Positions 7,930-16,054 of a stretch of DNA of 64,000 bases are shown here, one piece after another. Position 1 is the stretch's first letter; each line of letters begins with the position of its first letter. The notes beneath the pieces are model-generated. The model was not told where the DNA came from. It saw nothing but the letters and a program-made list of their open reading frames with translations, and made no database searches. Source of the stretch: Candidatus Nitrososphaera gargensis Ga9.2 (lineage in GTDB: Archaea > Thermoproteota > Nitrososphaeria > Nitrososphaerales > Nitrososphaeraceae); assembly GCF_000303155.1 (NCBI RefSeq), contig NC_018719.1:868001-932000 (forward strand), written 5' to 3'. Position numbers and translations under genes: made by a program.

Positions 7930-8388
7930 TTAGTCGCCTCTCTTTACAATTACTGTGCCTTTAAGCCACGGATGGATATCGCTGAGATAATTGTAAGTAC
8001 CTTCTTCCGTAAATGTGAAAGCCCAAGTTCCTCCTCCCGCTTCAATTAGGCTACGTATTTTTCCAAAGTCTCCCGGTGCATTTACGTCTTCGCCTATGAC
8101 ACGTTCTGGAGAGTTACTCTGATTTATCCATACTACGGTATTGTTAACGCCTAGCACTACTGTGATCTCTTTTGGACTAAAAGTGGGATTGGCGTCGGGA
8201 ATACTTGCATTTGCAGGAATTATGATAGTAACTGATTGGGGTGGATGCAGTATATCAGAGCCAAATGTATTCCTAGGAAGAGTCGTATTGATAATTAGGC
8301 CAGTTGCTACCGCTAATACAATACCTGTTACTATAGCTGCTATGATTGGCACTTTTTTAGATCTTTTGCTGTTATTATCGTCGCTCAT
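7930..8388 (-). CDS. Membrane-anchored cupredoxin-fold protein with degenerate copper site
   Basis: The protein has about 152 residues from ATG 8388 (a GTG two codons earlier is possible). One N-terminal membrane helix (about residues 14-34) anchors an extracellular plastocyanin-like domain. The domain follows the thaumarchaeal pattern of a PKEITVVLGVNNTVVWIN strand, an FTFTEEGTYNY strand and HPWLKGTVIV. The copper ligands are mostly lost: the first His position reads SPERV, the Cys position is Ser in YLSDIHPW, and the Met position is Leu. Only the HPW histidine remains. The intact relative at 10331-10804 shows the full set. It probably does not carry electrons and may have a binding or structural role. 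Confidence 0.8.
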   Translation of the reverse strand: MSDDNNSKRSKKVPIIAAIVTGIVLAVATGLIINTTLPRNTFGSDILHPPQSVTIIIPANASIPDANPTFSPKEITVVLGVNNTVVWINQSNSPERVIGEDVNAPGDFGKIRSLIEAGGGTWAFTFTEEGTYNYLSDIHPWLKGTVIVKRGD

Positions 8389-8867
8389 GTGCACGTATAT
8401 TTACGTGGAATAGCTACTTTATCATGACGTTTGTATGGCTTGTACAAATACCAATTAAGTTGTTGTACAAGCTGTATCAGTATTGGATCGGAGGTTTGTT
8501 TATTATTCCGACAATTGGATAAATGCTTGAGAACCAGTATGTTCAAGGATGGTGCATCGACGGATGCCGAGCTTAAAGAAGCATTACAAGGGAAGACCTT
8601 GAAGGTCTATCTCACACTACTTGACTCCTCTGAACCAATAGGTGCAAGAGAGATGCAAAGGAGGTTGAACTACTCTAGCGTTAATGTGGCCGTACACCAC
8701 TTGGATAAACTTTGCAAAGTCGGCCTGGCAGCAAAAGACGAGCATGGTCGATATTTTGCAACCAAGAAAGTGAACATTGGAATAATGGATCTTTTCATGA
8801 ATCTCGGAAGAATTCGCTTCCCGCGGCTATTATTTTACGCTGCATTTTTTGCGGCATTTTCGATAAT

Positions 8868-10196
8868 CAGTACTTGGCAATAACGAGTTTGTGAGCAGCT
8901 TTTTAGTCGATTGTTGAAGGGCGTCCCTGGCAACAGCTAAAGCTGCCACCAGAGACGCATGGTTTGTGAGAACCCTGCCAATCCAGTGCGGTACATTTAC
9001 CCAAGAACCTACCGACAAACATTTTTTGACACATGAGAGAGTACTTGGTAATGCAGTAAACGTACTGCTGCCAGTCTTCAGGCCAGCCGATTTCAGAAAA
9101 AGGCGGTATTCAGTAGTCGATATAGCAAATTCTGTGGTCTATGCCTGTACCGGTGGGACATCCATAACACAAGCCTGCTGTACTCTGGCCAGCACCCCGT
9201 CCAGGAGGGATGTCCAGTACCACGTGTCCAAGATTGACATTTCGTGGATTCAGTCGGCCGCCAACAGGCTGCTGCAGAAAAGGGTGGCGGAGACCCTGCA
9301 CAATCGAGCTGTCGACATAGCCATCGACATGACAGACGTTCCCTACCACGGCGAGCCTGAGAATGAGGGGGATGTCAGACGCGGCAGGGCCAGGAGCGGC
9401 ACGACCCACTTTTTCACGTACGCCAGCGCCTACGTGATGCTCCATGGAAGGAGGTTCACCTTGGCCACCAGGTACATCCGGGAGGGGGAAGCACTGGTTG
9501 GAGTAGTCAGGTACCTGCTTGCAGAGGTACAGAAGGCGAGCATCGTGATAAAATGCCTGTTCCTTGACAAGGGGTTCTTTACAGCAGCTGTAATGAGCTA
9601 CCTCAATTCCATGCGTATCCCGTACATCATAGCCGCTTTTCCAAGAGGCAGGAAAGGCGGCACGTTATCCAGACTGACCCGGAAAAGAAGGGATAGTTTC
9701 GTCGTACCGGACTGCGAAATGACAGATTCTGCCACCGGCGAGAAATGCACATTCAGGCTGTATGCCGTTGCCAAATACCGGAAGAAAAGGTACAGGAAGA
9801 AACGCGGCGTCCAGTACATGTACTATGCCGCAGGCCTTGTCAATATCCCGGTAGGGCGGATGTTTGACGAGTACCGGAGGAGATTTGGCATAGAATCGTC
9901 ATACAGGGCGATGGGAAAGAGCAGGGCCAGGACGTCATCCAGGAGTCCAGCACTGCGCTTCCTCTATGTTCTGGCATCGCTTGTTATACAGAATGAGTGG
10001 GTGTACATCAAGTGGCAGTACCTCAGCAAGGCGACGCGCGGAAGGTACGGGAGAAGATACGATGCAGAATTTACGTACTTTCATATGCTGCTTTTTCTGC
10101 GGCTGGGACTGGAGCAGAAATACGGCGCGGTGTACTCGGTACAGATCAAAAACAGCAGGTCAGTTATAATTGATGGTGGCTAATTGCCAGGTACTG
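8868..10196 (+). mobile_element. Complete IS element, IS4-superfamily (ISH3-like), 1329 bp
   Basis: Both ends are visible: CAGTACTTGGCAATAAC on the left and, read inward from the right, CAGTACCTGGCAATTAG. They form imperfect inverted terminal repeats, 14 of 17 identical. The element is flanked by direct repeats ATAAT at 8863-8867 and 10197-10201, the target duplication. It holds a single transposase gene that fills it almost completely. The leader 8927-8952 can form an imperfect hairpin (GGCAACAGCT ... AGCTGCC) ahead of the transposase start. The clean duplication and intact gene suggest a recent insertion. Confidence 0.9.
8966..10183 (+). CDS. DDE transposase of the IS4 superfamily (ISH3-like)
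   Basis: This 405-residue protein shows the DDE acids at AIDMTDVPYHG (first Asp), CLFLDKGFF (second Asp) and YRRRFGIESSYR (Glu within a YREK-like signature). This pattern, with the 5-bp target duplication, fits the ISH3 group, but I assign it from motifs only. The only plausible start is GTG 8966; the ATG at 8959 is out of frame. The protein is very Arg/Lys-rich, as expected for a DNA-binding enzyme. There are no frameshifts, so the element may be active. Confidence 0.88.
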   Translation: MRTLPIQCGTFTQEPTDKHFLTHERVLGNAVNVLLPVFRPADFRKRRYSVVDIANSVVYACTGGTSITQACCTLASTPSRRDVQYHVSKIDISWIQSAANRLLQKRVAETLHNRAVDIAIDMTDVPYHGEPENEGDVRRGRARSGTTHFFTYASAYVMLHGRRFTLATRYIREGEALVGVVRYLLAEVQKASIVIKCLFLDKGFFTAAVMSYLNSMRIPYIIAAFPRGRKGGTLSRLTRKRRDSFVVPDCEMTDSATGEKCTFRLYAVAKYRKKRYRKKRGVQYMYYAAGLVNIPVGRMFDEYRRRFGIESSYRAMGKSRARTSSRSPALRFLYVLASLVIQNEWVYIKWQYLSKATRGRYGRRYDAEFTYFHMLLFLRLGLEQKYGAVYSVQIKNSRSVIIDGG

Positions 10197-10330
10197 ATAA
10201 TGTATTTCACTACCGCACCAATAGTAATAGGAAGAGACAGCGCTTTTGTAATTGTCTTGGCAGTAGTGGGAACAATTCTATTTGCTTATGAAGCATTCAA
10301 AGTTTGGCAGCAGCTAAGCTAGCTGCTAGA

Positions 10331-10804
10331 TTAAGAAAAGTTCTCAATTATTTCAATTGTGCCCTCCATCCAAGGATGAGGTTCACAGTGATAGTGATAC
10401 TCCCCTACTTTTGTAAATGTGAATTCAAAAGTTTCACCCGGTCCAATAACAATTCCATGAGCAAGGGAATCGAATTTGCCATTTATTTGATCTATGTAGG
10501 TAGGCTCATCTGAAGTGACAGTATGCGCAAATGTATCTTCATTTGTCCACACAACTTTGTTTGATACTCCTATTATACCGCGGACAGATTTTGGCTCAAA
10601 ATTCTTGGGATTAGATTGTAAAAACGAATTCTCTAGAATTCTGACATTAGTAACTTCTGGAGGATTTAGTATCTCTTTTGGCAGAACAGGTCGCTTGTTA
10701 GCTTCTGGAATGTACATAAATTGGTAGTATGTCATGCTTACAGCTACTGCAATTATAAAGGTAGTTATTGCAATTCCAGCAGTATTACTAGTTATTTGTG
10801 ACAT
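10331..10804 (-). CDS. Membrane-anchored plastocyanin-like copper protein
   Basis: This 157-residue protein has an N-terminal membrane helix (about residues 9-28) and an extracellular cupredoxin domain. All four type 1 copper ligands are present: His in FAHTVTSDE, then Cys, His and Met in YHCEPHPWMEG. Blue copper proteins of this kind are the presumed electron carriers of ammonia-oxidising archaea, standing in for cytochrome c. The stop lies just beyond the end of the IS-disrupted gene, so the two are convergent. The exact electron partner cannot be read from the sequence. Confidence 0.9.
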   Translation of the reverse strand: MSQITSNTAGIAITTFIIAVAVSMTYYQFMYIPEANKRPVLPKEILNPPEVTNVRILENSFLQSNPKNFEPKSVRGIIGVSNKVVWTNEDTFAHTVTSDEPTYIDQINGKFDSLAHGIVIGPGETFEFTFTKVGEYHYHCEPHPWMEGTIEIIENFS

Positions 10805-10896
10805 AGAAATGACCCTTTAGTTCATGCTCAGGCAATATCAAAGTAGAGATGGTCTGATGAGACCAATCATTGTTTCATTCATTTTGCTCTTACGTA

Positions 10897-11432
10897 TCAC
10901 TGTGGCACCGGTGATTCTGTTGCAAGTATCTGTCTGATCTTTTCCAAGTTGGCAGTTACGGTGGCAGCATCAGCAGAGCTAAAGACGAAGTGTATCGTGT
11001 CAACTATTTCGCCGTTTGCCAGCTGTATTCCACCCACTGTCACGCCATTTCCAAAGGCCATGTCATTTGGTATGTCTGCAACTGTAAGCAGAGTACCATC
11101 TGCTTTGGTTACTGAAGGGTCTATGACAAACTGCACGCTTGCTCCATCCACAAGCTTGTCAGATGCATCGTAAATCCCTGCTTTGCTTGCACCGGTGTTC
11201 TTGTCCTTGACAGTATTGACTCCTATAGCAGCGCTTACCTTAGATTCCAGATCGCCTGCCCATTGGAATTTTGATGTGTCCCTCTTGAAGATGTACACTA
11301 CTACATTATTGGCTGCTGGTGCTTGAGCTGCGGCTGGTGCATTCACAATAGACTGTATCGCAATGAACGAAGACAGTATTGCTACTGCCATCCCTATTGC
11401 GATGTAAGATTTTGTTTTTGTGTTTTTTCCAT
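10897..11432 (-). CDS. Secreted protein, paralogue of the amber-interrupted gene at 4457
   Basis: The uninterrupted frame gives 164 residues from ATG 11391, with a hydrophobic segment ending in an Ala-rich PAAAQAPAAN stretch. That start lacks the usual basic n-region. Upstream, a strong GGAGTG (11446-11441) sits eight bases before another ATG at 11432 whose reading MEKTQKQ is one base out of phase, with an A-rich run between. One extra A would give a normal signal peptide. So either a frameshift has occurred or initiation is at 11391. The mature part shares DGTLLTVADI and FGNGVTVGG with the 4457 gene. Function unknown. Confidence 0.65.
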
Positions 11433-11447
11433 TTTGTTTTCACTCCT

Positions 11448-11945
11448 TTACGAATCTGCTGCCATCACGCCCAGAACGCCAGTGCTCGCATAGATGGCTG
11501 CGGTACCTCCATTCAGAGCTCTGAGCTGAACTTTCCATGTATGCGATGCTGCAGTTACGCTGTCTGCTGAATTTAATGCGCCGACCTCATGCAGTGTATT
11601 TGCTGCCCATACAAAGTTCCGTTCAGTTCCATCAAACAACAGACGTGCGTACTGACCGTTTGTTGATGAAGGAGAATAGTTGCCGAAGGTGAAAGTTGCT
11701 GCGCTCTTGGAGTGTCCTGAACCTGTGTTGAAGGTGGTGGTAAATCCGGTCACATCTACATAGCTTGTAGATGTAGTTGTAAAGTCGCCGGATGTGCAGC
11801 ACTGTGCTCTACTGCTTGTCGCCGCATATGCATTTGGTATTGCTGATGCCGTTGTTCCCATCGCTACTACTGCAACAATTGCCAATATTGCTGCCATAGT
11901 TAGCTTTTGTTTGCTTTTCTGAGACATTTCTGAAATCATTTCCAT
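11448..11945 (-). CDS. Secreted protein of unknown function
   Basis: The protein has 165 residues from ATG 11945, or 159 from the ATG at 11927 that follows in frame. A basic n-region (SQKSKQK) and a hydrophobic segment (about residues 16-34) end in ASAIPNAYA, a clear signal peptide. The mature region is rich in Ser, Thr, Gly and Ala, with one adjacent Cys pair near its N-terminus and a predicted all-beta character. Its TAA (11448-11450) touches the ribosome-binding site of the next gene, so the two are likely cotranscribed and translationally coupled. Confidence 0.7.
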   Translation of the reverse strand: MEMISEMSQKSKQKLTMAAILAIVAVVAMGTTASAIPNAYAATSSRAQCCTSGDFTTTSTSYVDVTGFTTTFNTGSGHSKSAATFTFGNYSPSSTNGQYARLLFDGTERNFVWAANTLHEVGALNSADSVTAASHTWKVQLRALNGGTAAIYASTGVLGVMAADS

Positions 11946-12062
11946 GATTGGAAAATTCTAGTATTCAATTTTGAGAGTACAAACAATCAGGAATATCTTA
12001 CAGACAGACATTTAGTTATTGATGATTGCAGCTACAACCATTTGTGTACGGAAATCGGGATG

Positions 12063-13431
12063 CTAGAATTTAATTGATTGGATCATTGCGGCAGTGTTTA
12101 GATTCATCGTATCAAATTTTACATGTAAAGATCTTGCTATCTGTGCCTTGATATGCTCAGGTATCCCTCCATAGCATTTGTTCAATATCTCGGTATTCTC
12201 CCATCCACCCAAGCTGGCTACATAGGCTAGCGACCAGTTTGTTACTGCCAAATAATACTGAGCCATTGTGTGCCTGAACAAATGAATTGGTTTTCCATCA
12301 AAATATAGACCATCTCCTAGTGCATAGATCCGCGTCTTTTCATTGAGCCAGCTGCGTTTGTCAAGCTCTGAAAATAGCTTTCTGAACCTGACTGCCATTC
12401 TCTTAGCGAAATAGCCGGCTCTCAGACAGTTTGCTCTATCGCTTTTGGCATCGTCAAAAAATACAAAGCTTCTGTCTTTTGGCAACCTATCTTGAGCAGT
12501 TTCAACAATAGCGCGGCATTCTTCTGTAGGATACTTGACCCACCACTTGCCTTCCCTTGTCAGAAACCATGAGCCTTTCTTTATCTTGGGTTCAAATTGT
12601 TCTACTCTAAATGCCGGAGACATTGCTATTCTATCCAGGCTCATCGACGCCATTGCAAAAGCTCTAGCGCCAGTATGCAGGTCGATGTTCATGAATGACC
12701 ATGATTCCCCCAATCATTTTCGTTTTCAAGTCGCCTGTTTACCGTTTCAATTTGTTCCGGCGTAAGCATATGATGTCTTTGTATTCGCCAAGCCTCTCAG
12801 ATGTGGTTGACAATCCATAGCGTTTACCTTCTCCATGAGCAAAGTTGATACTGTGAGCTGACAAAAAGCTACGATATGCTACTATGGTGTTTGTACGCTG
12901 CATTTGAGGACATGCAGTATTGAACCAAGCAAGGAAATTCTGCCAGTATTCAATAGCTATCTCTTTTCGCTTTGCTGAATCTATCGGCACTCCGTGGCTC
13001 ACCAGAGTTTCCGGCATGACCATAAGCTGGTCGGATATTCCATGAATGATGTTAATCATGTACCTGATTCTGGTAGCCGGAGTCTTGCCCGACTTCAGGT
13101 ACGTTATCCATTTCTGAATGGATGGAAGCTGGCTGTACTTTTCATTCTGCAGCCTTGCATATTCGTGTGCAAGCTGCTCTTGGAGCGACATGACGATGTT
13201 GCCGTTTAAATCGCGCTTTAGTCCCCACTTTGGATCATTCTCTATCTCTGACAAATACCTTGAAACTGTAGTGTAGTCTTTACCGATATCAAGACCGATT
13301 TCGCGGGTGGTGTAATTTCCCTTTTGGATGCTGATCATGATTGCTTCTTTGATCTTGTCCTTATCCTTGACTTTGATGCCTTTGATACGAAGACGACTCT
13401 TTTTCATCAAGGTTCCGCTATTAGTCAGCAT
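12063..13431 (-). pseudogene. Tyrosine recombinase (integrase), two frameshifts
   Basis: Three frames together make one integrase of about 450 residues. 13431 to about 12765 encodes an N-terminal helix-turn-helix and a core-binding domain. About 12765-12716 encodes MLTPEQIETVNRRL in a second frame. From 12713 the catalytic domain follows in a third, beginning GESWSFMNIDLHTGAR. The catalytic residues are visible: Arg in HTGAR, the HLFRHT box, a Trp in GGWEN, and Tyr in NKCYGG. The second shift lies at a run of five G; a sixth G would restore the frame. It is probably a dead integrase of an old integrated element. Confidence 0.85.
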
Positions 13432-13508
13432 TGACGCCTTATCGACCTAATACATCTATAGGTAGACAAGGGATAAAAGTCTATGGGTATATGAGGCGTA
13501 CGAGATAG

Positions 13509-13679
13509 ATGGGCGAAAAGTCAATCGTGGTCAGGGCAAGCAACAGATCACCATCAGTCAGGACAACAATTCCTGAAAAGATTGTTCAGGAAATGGAAAT
13601 AGCTGTAGGAGATGTATTGGACTGGGAAACTACAATGCAAGGCGGCAGAAAGGTTGTCAGGGTAAAGAAGCTGGAATAG
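13509..13679 (+). CDS. AbrB/SpoVT-like DNA-binding protein
   Basis: This 56-residue protein has the swapped-hairpin signature SVRTTIPEKIVQEMEIAVGDVLDWE, the hallmark of AbrB-type antitoxins and transition regulators. The start ATG at 13509 is 77 bases from the divergent integrase start, so both share the intergenic region. That region holds short inverted repeats (ACCTA...TAGGT, TAGAC...GTCTA) that could be its operator. It may act as an antitoxin or autoregulator for the neighbouring AbiE-like pair, or control the former integrase. No toxin gene lies directly next to it. Confidence 0.8.
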   Translation: MGEKSIVVRASNRSPSVRTTIPEKIVQEMEIAVGDVLDWETTMQGGRKVVRVKKLE

Positions 13680-13729
13680 AGCAGCGCTAGTCAAATTGTA
13701 TTTTAGCTGTAAATATATATGCATGGCAA

Positions 13730-13756
13730 AGCTGACAAATCTATATATAGTCAGCT
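13730..13756 (+). promoter_or_regulatory. Palindromic operator around the TATA box of the AbiE-like operon
   Basis: AGCTGAC at 13730-13736 and GTCAGCT at 13750-13756 form a perfect 7-bp inverted repeat with a 13-nt spacer that contains the TATA-like CTATATATA (13741-13749). The ATG at 13772 is 27 bases from the box centre, a leaderless spacing. A repressor bound here would block TBP, and AbiEi-type antitoxins are known to autoregulate through inverted repeats. Confidence 0.7.
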
Positions 13757-13771
13757 AATACATAATACAGT

Positions 13772-14431
13772 ATGCAAGAGCTACTGAAAGGCGATGCATT
13801 CTTGTTCGCCCAGAGGCTGGACAGCAAGCCAGTCTACACTATAGAGGATGCGATTTCAGTAGCCGGCTCTGCCAAGACTGCTTACAGACGTCTGAATGAT
13901 CTGAAAGTGCTTGGCCTTGCCAAATACAAACGTGGTAGCTTCATACTCAAAACTAATGTAGTAACACAGCCGGCAAATATCATAGAAAAGCTTCTACCGT
14001 CGTTAATAGCCCTAAGTAGAGCCAGAAGGTTTGGACGAAACTACAATGATTCGGACATCAGATTTGCCATGAACAACATTTCAGACAAATTCGTTACGCT
14101 GGACTACAAGGCGTACGAGCTTACAAAATTCCAAACTCCCTTGGATCTATACATCTATGTAAAGGATGTTGACAAGGTTGCTGGTTTTCTGAAGGAAAAA
14201 GGGTTCAAGGAAGGCAAGAACGGTCACGTAATACTGCTTCCGAAAATAGGCGATTTCTCTAATGAAATTGAAAGGGTCTATCTTGACTGCATAGCAAACG
14301 GCGAACGGAGCACGATGGATGCGATAGCCATAGAGCTACTGTACGAAGACAGGCTGAGCACAAGGGGCCTGTTTCCAGTACAGCTAGTTAAAAAGGTGCA
14401 AGAAGACCTACCATTATCCAACAGCAAGTGA
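13772..14431 (+). CDS. AbiEi-like winged-helix antitoxin
   Basis: This 219-residue protein has an N-terminal winged helix (about residues 20-65, with SAKTAYRRLNDLKVLGLAKY as the recognition region) followed by a larger mixed domain. This size and layout, four bases upstream of a nucleotidyltransferase gene, fit the antitoxin of an AbiE-type (type IV) toxin-antitoxin pair. The assignment rests on architecture and pairing rather than a unique motif. The promoter carries a palindrome suited to autoregulation. It lies in the integrase-associated island, a usual place for such modules. Confidence 0.65.
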   Translation: MQELLKGDAFLFAQRLDSKPVYTIEDAISVAGSAKTAYRRLNDLKVLGLAKYKRGSFILKTNVVTQPANIIEKLLPSLIALSRARRFGRNYNDSDIRFAMNNISDKFVTLDYKAYELTKFQTPLDLYIYVKDVDKVAGFLKEKGFKEGKNGHVILLPKIGDFSNEIERVYLDCIANGERSTMDAIAIELLYEDRLSTRGLFPVQLVKKVQEDLPLSNSK

Positions 14432-14435
14432 AAAC

Positions 14436-14966
14436 ATGCACCCGCTAATCCAGGAAGCGATGAGAATAACGGAAGACCTAGGGGATGTTGTCTTCATAGG
14501 GGCAGTTGGAATATTCTTGCAGACAAAGGCGACCAGAGAATCGCAGGATCTGGATTTTGCGGTAGCAAAAGAACTGCCTGCTGAACTGTTAGACGAGAAA
14601 CGATACTTTGTGCGCAAGGTGAAAGGAAAGGAAGCAAGGTATACACCACGCGGTTACAAGATTGACATCTATACCCGAGATGTCAGCGGCATACCGATAG
14701 ACAGAGTAGTTGCAACCGCAAAGGACATTGAAGTCAGGAAAGGAGTGACTGTAAAGGCGGCAGGGGTAGAAGTGCTCGTTGTCTCCAAGTTCAGGGCTGC
14801 GGCAAAAAGAAGGGGTACTGATGACGTAGACATACGTACCCTTGTTCAGAGAAAGTACAATGCGATAGATTGGGATGTTTTAAAGTCGCTGACTGATAGT
14901 GAGATAGAGTATCAGAGGATAAGGAATCAGATGGATGCGTTGCACAGAATGCAGCTAAAGTTCTAG
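14436..14966 (+). CDS. AbiEii-like nucleotidyltransferase (putative toxin)
   Basis: This 176-residue protein has a polymerase-beta-type nucleotidyltransferase core: GAVGIFLQ at the GS position, then SQDLDFAV with the paired acids, and a third Asp in YKIDIYTRD. The C-terminal half contains VLVVSKFRAAAKRRGTDD, typical of the AbiEii/minimal nucleotidyltransferase family. The gene starts four bases after the winged-helix antitoxin stop, so they form one operon. Toxins of this family modify tRNA or other targets; the actual substrate is unknown. A housekeeping nucleotidyltransferase is less likely given the partner. Confidence 0.7.
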   Translation: MHPLIQEAMRITEDLGDVVFIGAVGIFLQTKATRESQDLDFAVAKELPAELLDEKRYFVRKVKGKEARYTPRGYKIDIYTRDVSGIPIDRVVATAKDIEVRKGVTVKAAGVEVLVVSKFRAAAKRRGTDDVDIRTLVQRKYNAIDWDVLKSLTDSEIEYQRIRNQMDALHRMQLKF

Positions 14967-15138
14967 CTTATATATCATCCGTATCTGGTCTAGCTATGCG
15001 TATCACTGCCGTGGTAGGGGGATAGATATACCAAAGTACAAATAATAAAGTCGGAAAATTTTATAGTCATGCTTGATTGTTTGCGTCAAAAAGCTTAGTA
15101 TCAATAATTTTTTGAACCGTTCATGACTTTGCAACAAT

Positions 15139-15166
15139 TTATGCAACGCTTTTGTTGCATAACGAG
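15139..15166. repeat. Hairpin containing a repeated TTTGTTGCATAACGAG segment
   Basis: TTATGCAAC (15139-15147) and GTTGCATAA (15154-15162) form a perfect 9-bp stem with a 6-nt loop. The right arm belongs to a 16-nt sequence identical to 6957-6972. It lies in the 267-nt gap between the AbiEii-like gene and a convergent gene. Confidence 0.5.
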
Positions 15167-15233
15167 CGTGAAAAAGTCATTTCCACAATGAATTAATTCA
15201 GGCCAGATGTCCAGAATCTTGCCATACGTACAT

Positions 15234-15785
15234 CTACGCACAGCTGAATTGGTCCTCATCATCCTGCTGCATCTGCTGCTGGAACTCTGACATCGCGAGG
15301 CTCTTTCTATCGGAAATTGGAATGAATCCAAGTGCCCTAGAATCAATGGTGGTGACCACGGTCATGTCTTCTTCTTGCTCAAAGGATTGCCCCTGTCTTC
15401 CTGCGAGACCATCTGCAAGGGTCTTCATGAATAATCCTGCAAACGCCTCTCCATTCACGGACATGCGTCCGTCCAGAATGGTGGTTTGATATGGTGGTAT
15501 GGTCTTTCCATTTATCATCATGGTGGCAAATTCCTCGCCCCTGTAATTCACTGCGATTGTGAATTTGTCAAACCTTGTAGGGATGGGAGTAGGATTGCAG
15601 GCATCAATTTTCATATCCATGCTCAGTGTCGCAAAATCAATACTCTCTGCTGTGTTCCCTCTGAACTGCAGATTGTTCAGAGTATAGTAATTCACAAAGA
15701 TGCTCGCCACGACGATCGCGATAAATGCACTCGCCCCGATCCCCACCCAAACGAACCTTCTGCTAGAGCTGCTCAATTTTATCAA
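15234..15785 (-). CDS. Membrane-anchored LEA14-like protein
   Basis: This 183-residue protein has a single N-terminal membrane helix (about residues 11-33) and then a beta-sandwich-like domain. The run of features (NNLQFRG..., MKIDACNPTPIPTRFDKF, NYRGEEFATMMINGKTIPP) is like that of LEA type 2/water-stress domains found in archaeal membrane proteins, where a Cys-Asn-Pro stretch is common. The C-terminus is Gln/Asp-rich. It is probably an exported lipid- or protein-contacting domain. No operon partner is evident; the 3' end faces the AbiE pair. Confidence 0.55.
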   Translation of the reverse strand: MIKLSSSSRRFVWVGIGASAFIAIVVASIFVNYYTLNNLQFRGNTAESIDFATLSMDMKIDACNPTPIPTRFDKFTIAVNYRGEEFATMMINGKTIPPYQTTILDGRMSVNGEAFAGLFMKTLADGLAGRQGQSFEQEEDMTVVTTIDSRALGFIPISDRKSLAMSEFQQQMQQDDEDQFSCA

Positions 15786-15966
15786 TCGGCTATGCTTAAG
15801 TAACTATATAGATATTCTGCAGTACAAAATTCTAAACTTCTTCTTTGCATCAAGAACCGCATGGAAAGTCGATTCTCTAGTTTTTGACGCGGCCAAAGTC
15901 CAATATTTGCATGAACTTAATTATAAGAAATATTCAAATTAGCGCGGAGCAAGCGTGTTAACAGGA

Positions 15967-16054
15967 GCGGGAGTCGCCCAGCTTGGCCAAAGGCGTAAGA
16001 CTGAGGCTCTTATCCCTTAGGGGTTCGTGGGTTCAAATCCCACCTCCCGCACCA
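15967..16054 (+). tRNA. tRNA-Leu (anticodon GAG)
   Basis: The cloverleaf is complete. The acceptor GCGGGAG pairs with CTCCCGC, the D-arm is GCC/GGC, and the anticodon stem TAAGA/TCTTA encloses CTGAGGC with anticodon GAG. A long class II variable arm (CCC/GGG) and the T-arm GTGGG-TTCAAAT-CCCAC follow. The discriminator is A at 16051 and the genome continues with CCA (16052-16054). No intron is visible. Confidence 0.95.

Larger units (their letters stand above)
8539..10322 (+). pseudogene. Winged-helix membrane protein gene disrupted by an IS element
   Basis: The gene consists of 8539-8867 joined to 10202-10322. Removing the IS and one copy of the ATAAT duplication restores a single open frame of about 149 codons. 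The product has a winged-helix domain (about residues 10-75, with IGAREMQRRLNYSSVNVAVH as the recognition part) and two C-terminal membrane helices. That layout is seen in archaeal membrane-bound regulators. ATG 8539 is chosen because earlier in-frame codons give a cysteine-rich, non-conserved extension. Without excision the reading frame ends at 8881-8883, 13 bases inside the IS, which removes the second membrane helix. Confidence 0.85.

Noticed and set aside
15967-16054. tRNA-Leu as the attachment site of the integrase at 12063
   Set aside because: I found no second copy of its 3' end in the window, so the link is unsupported.
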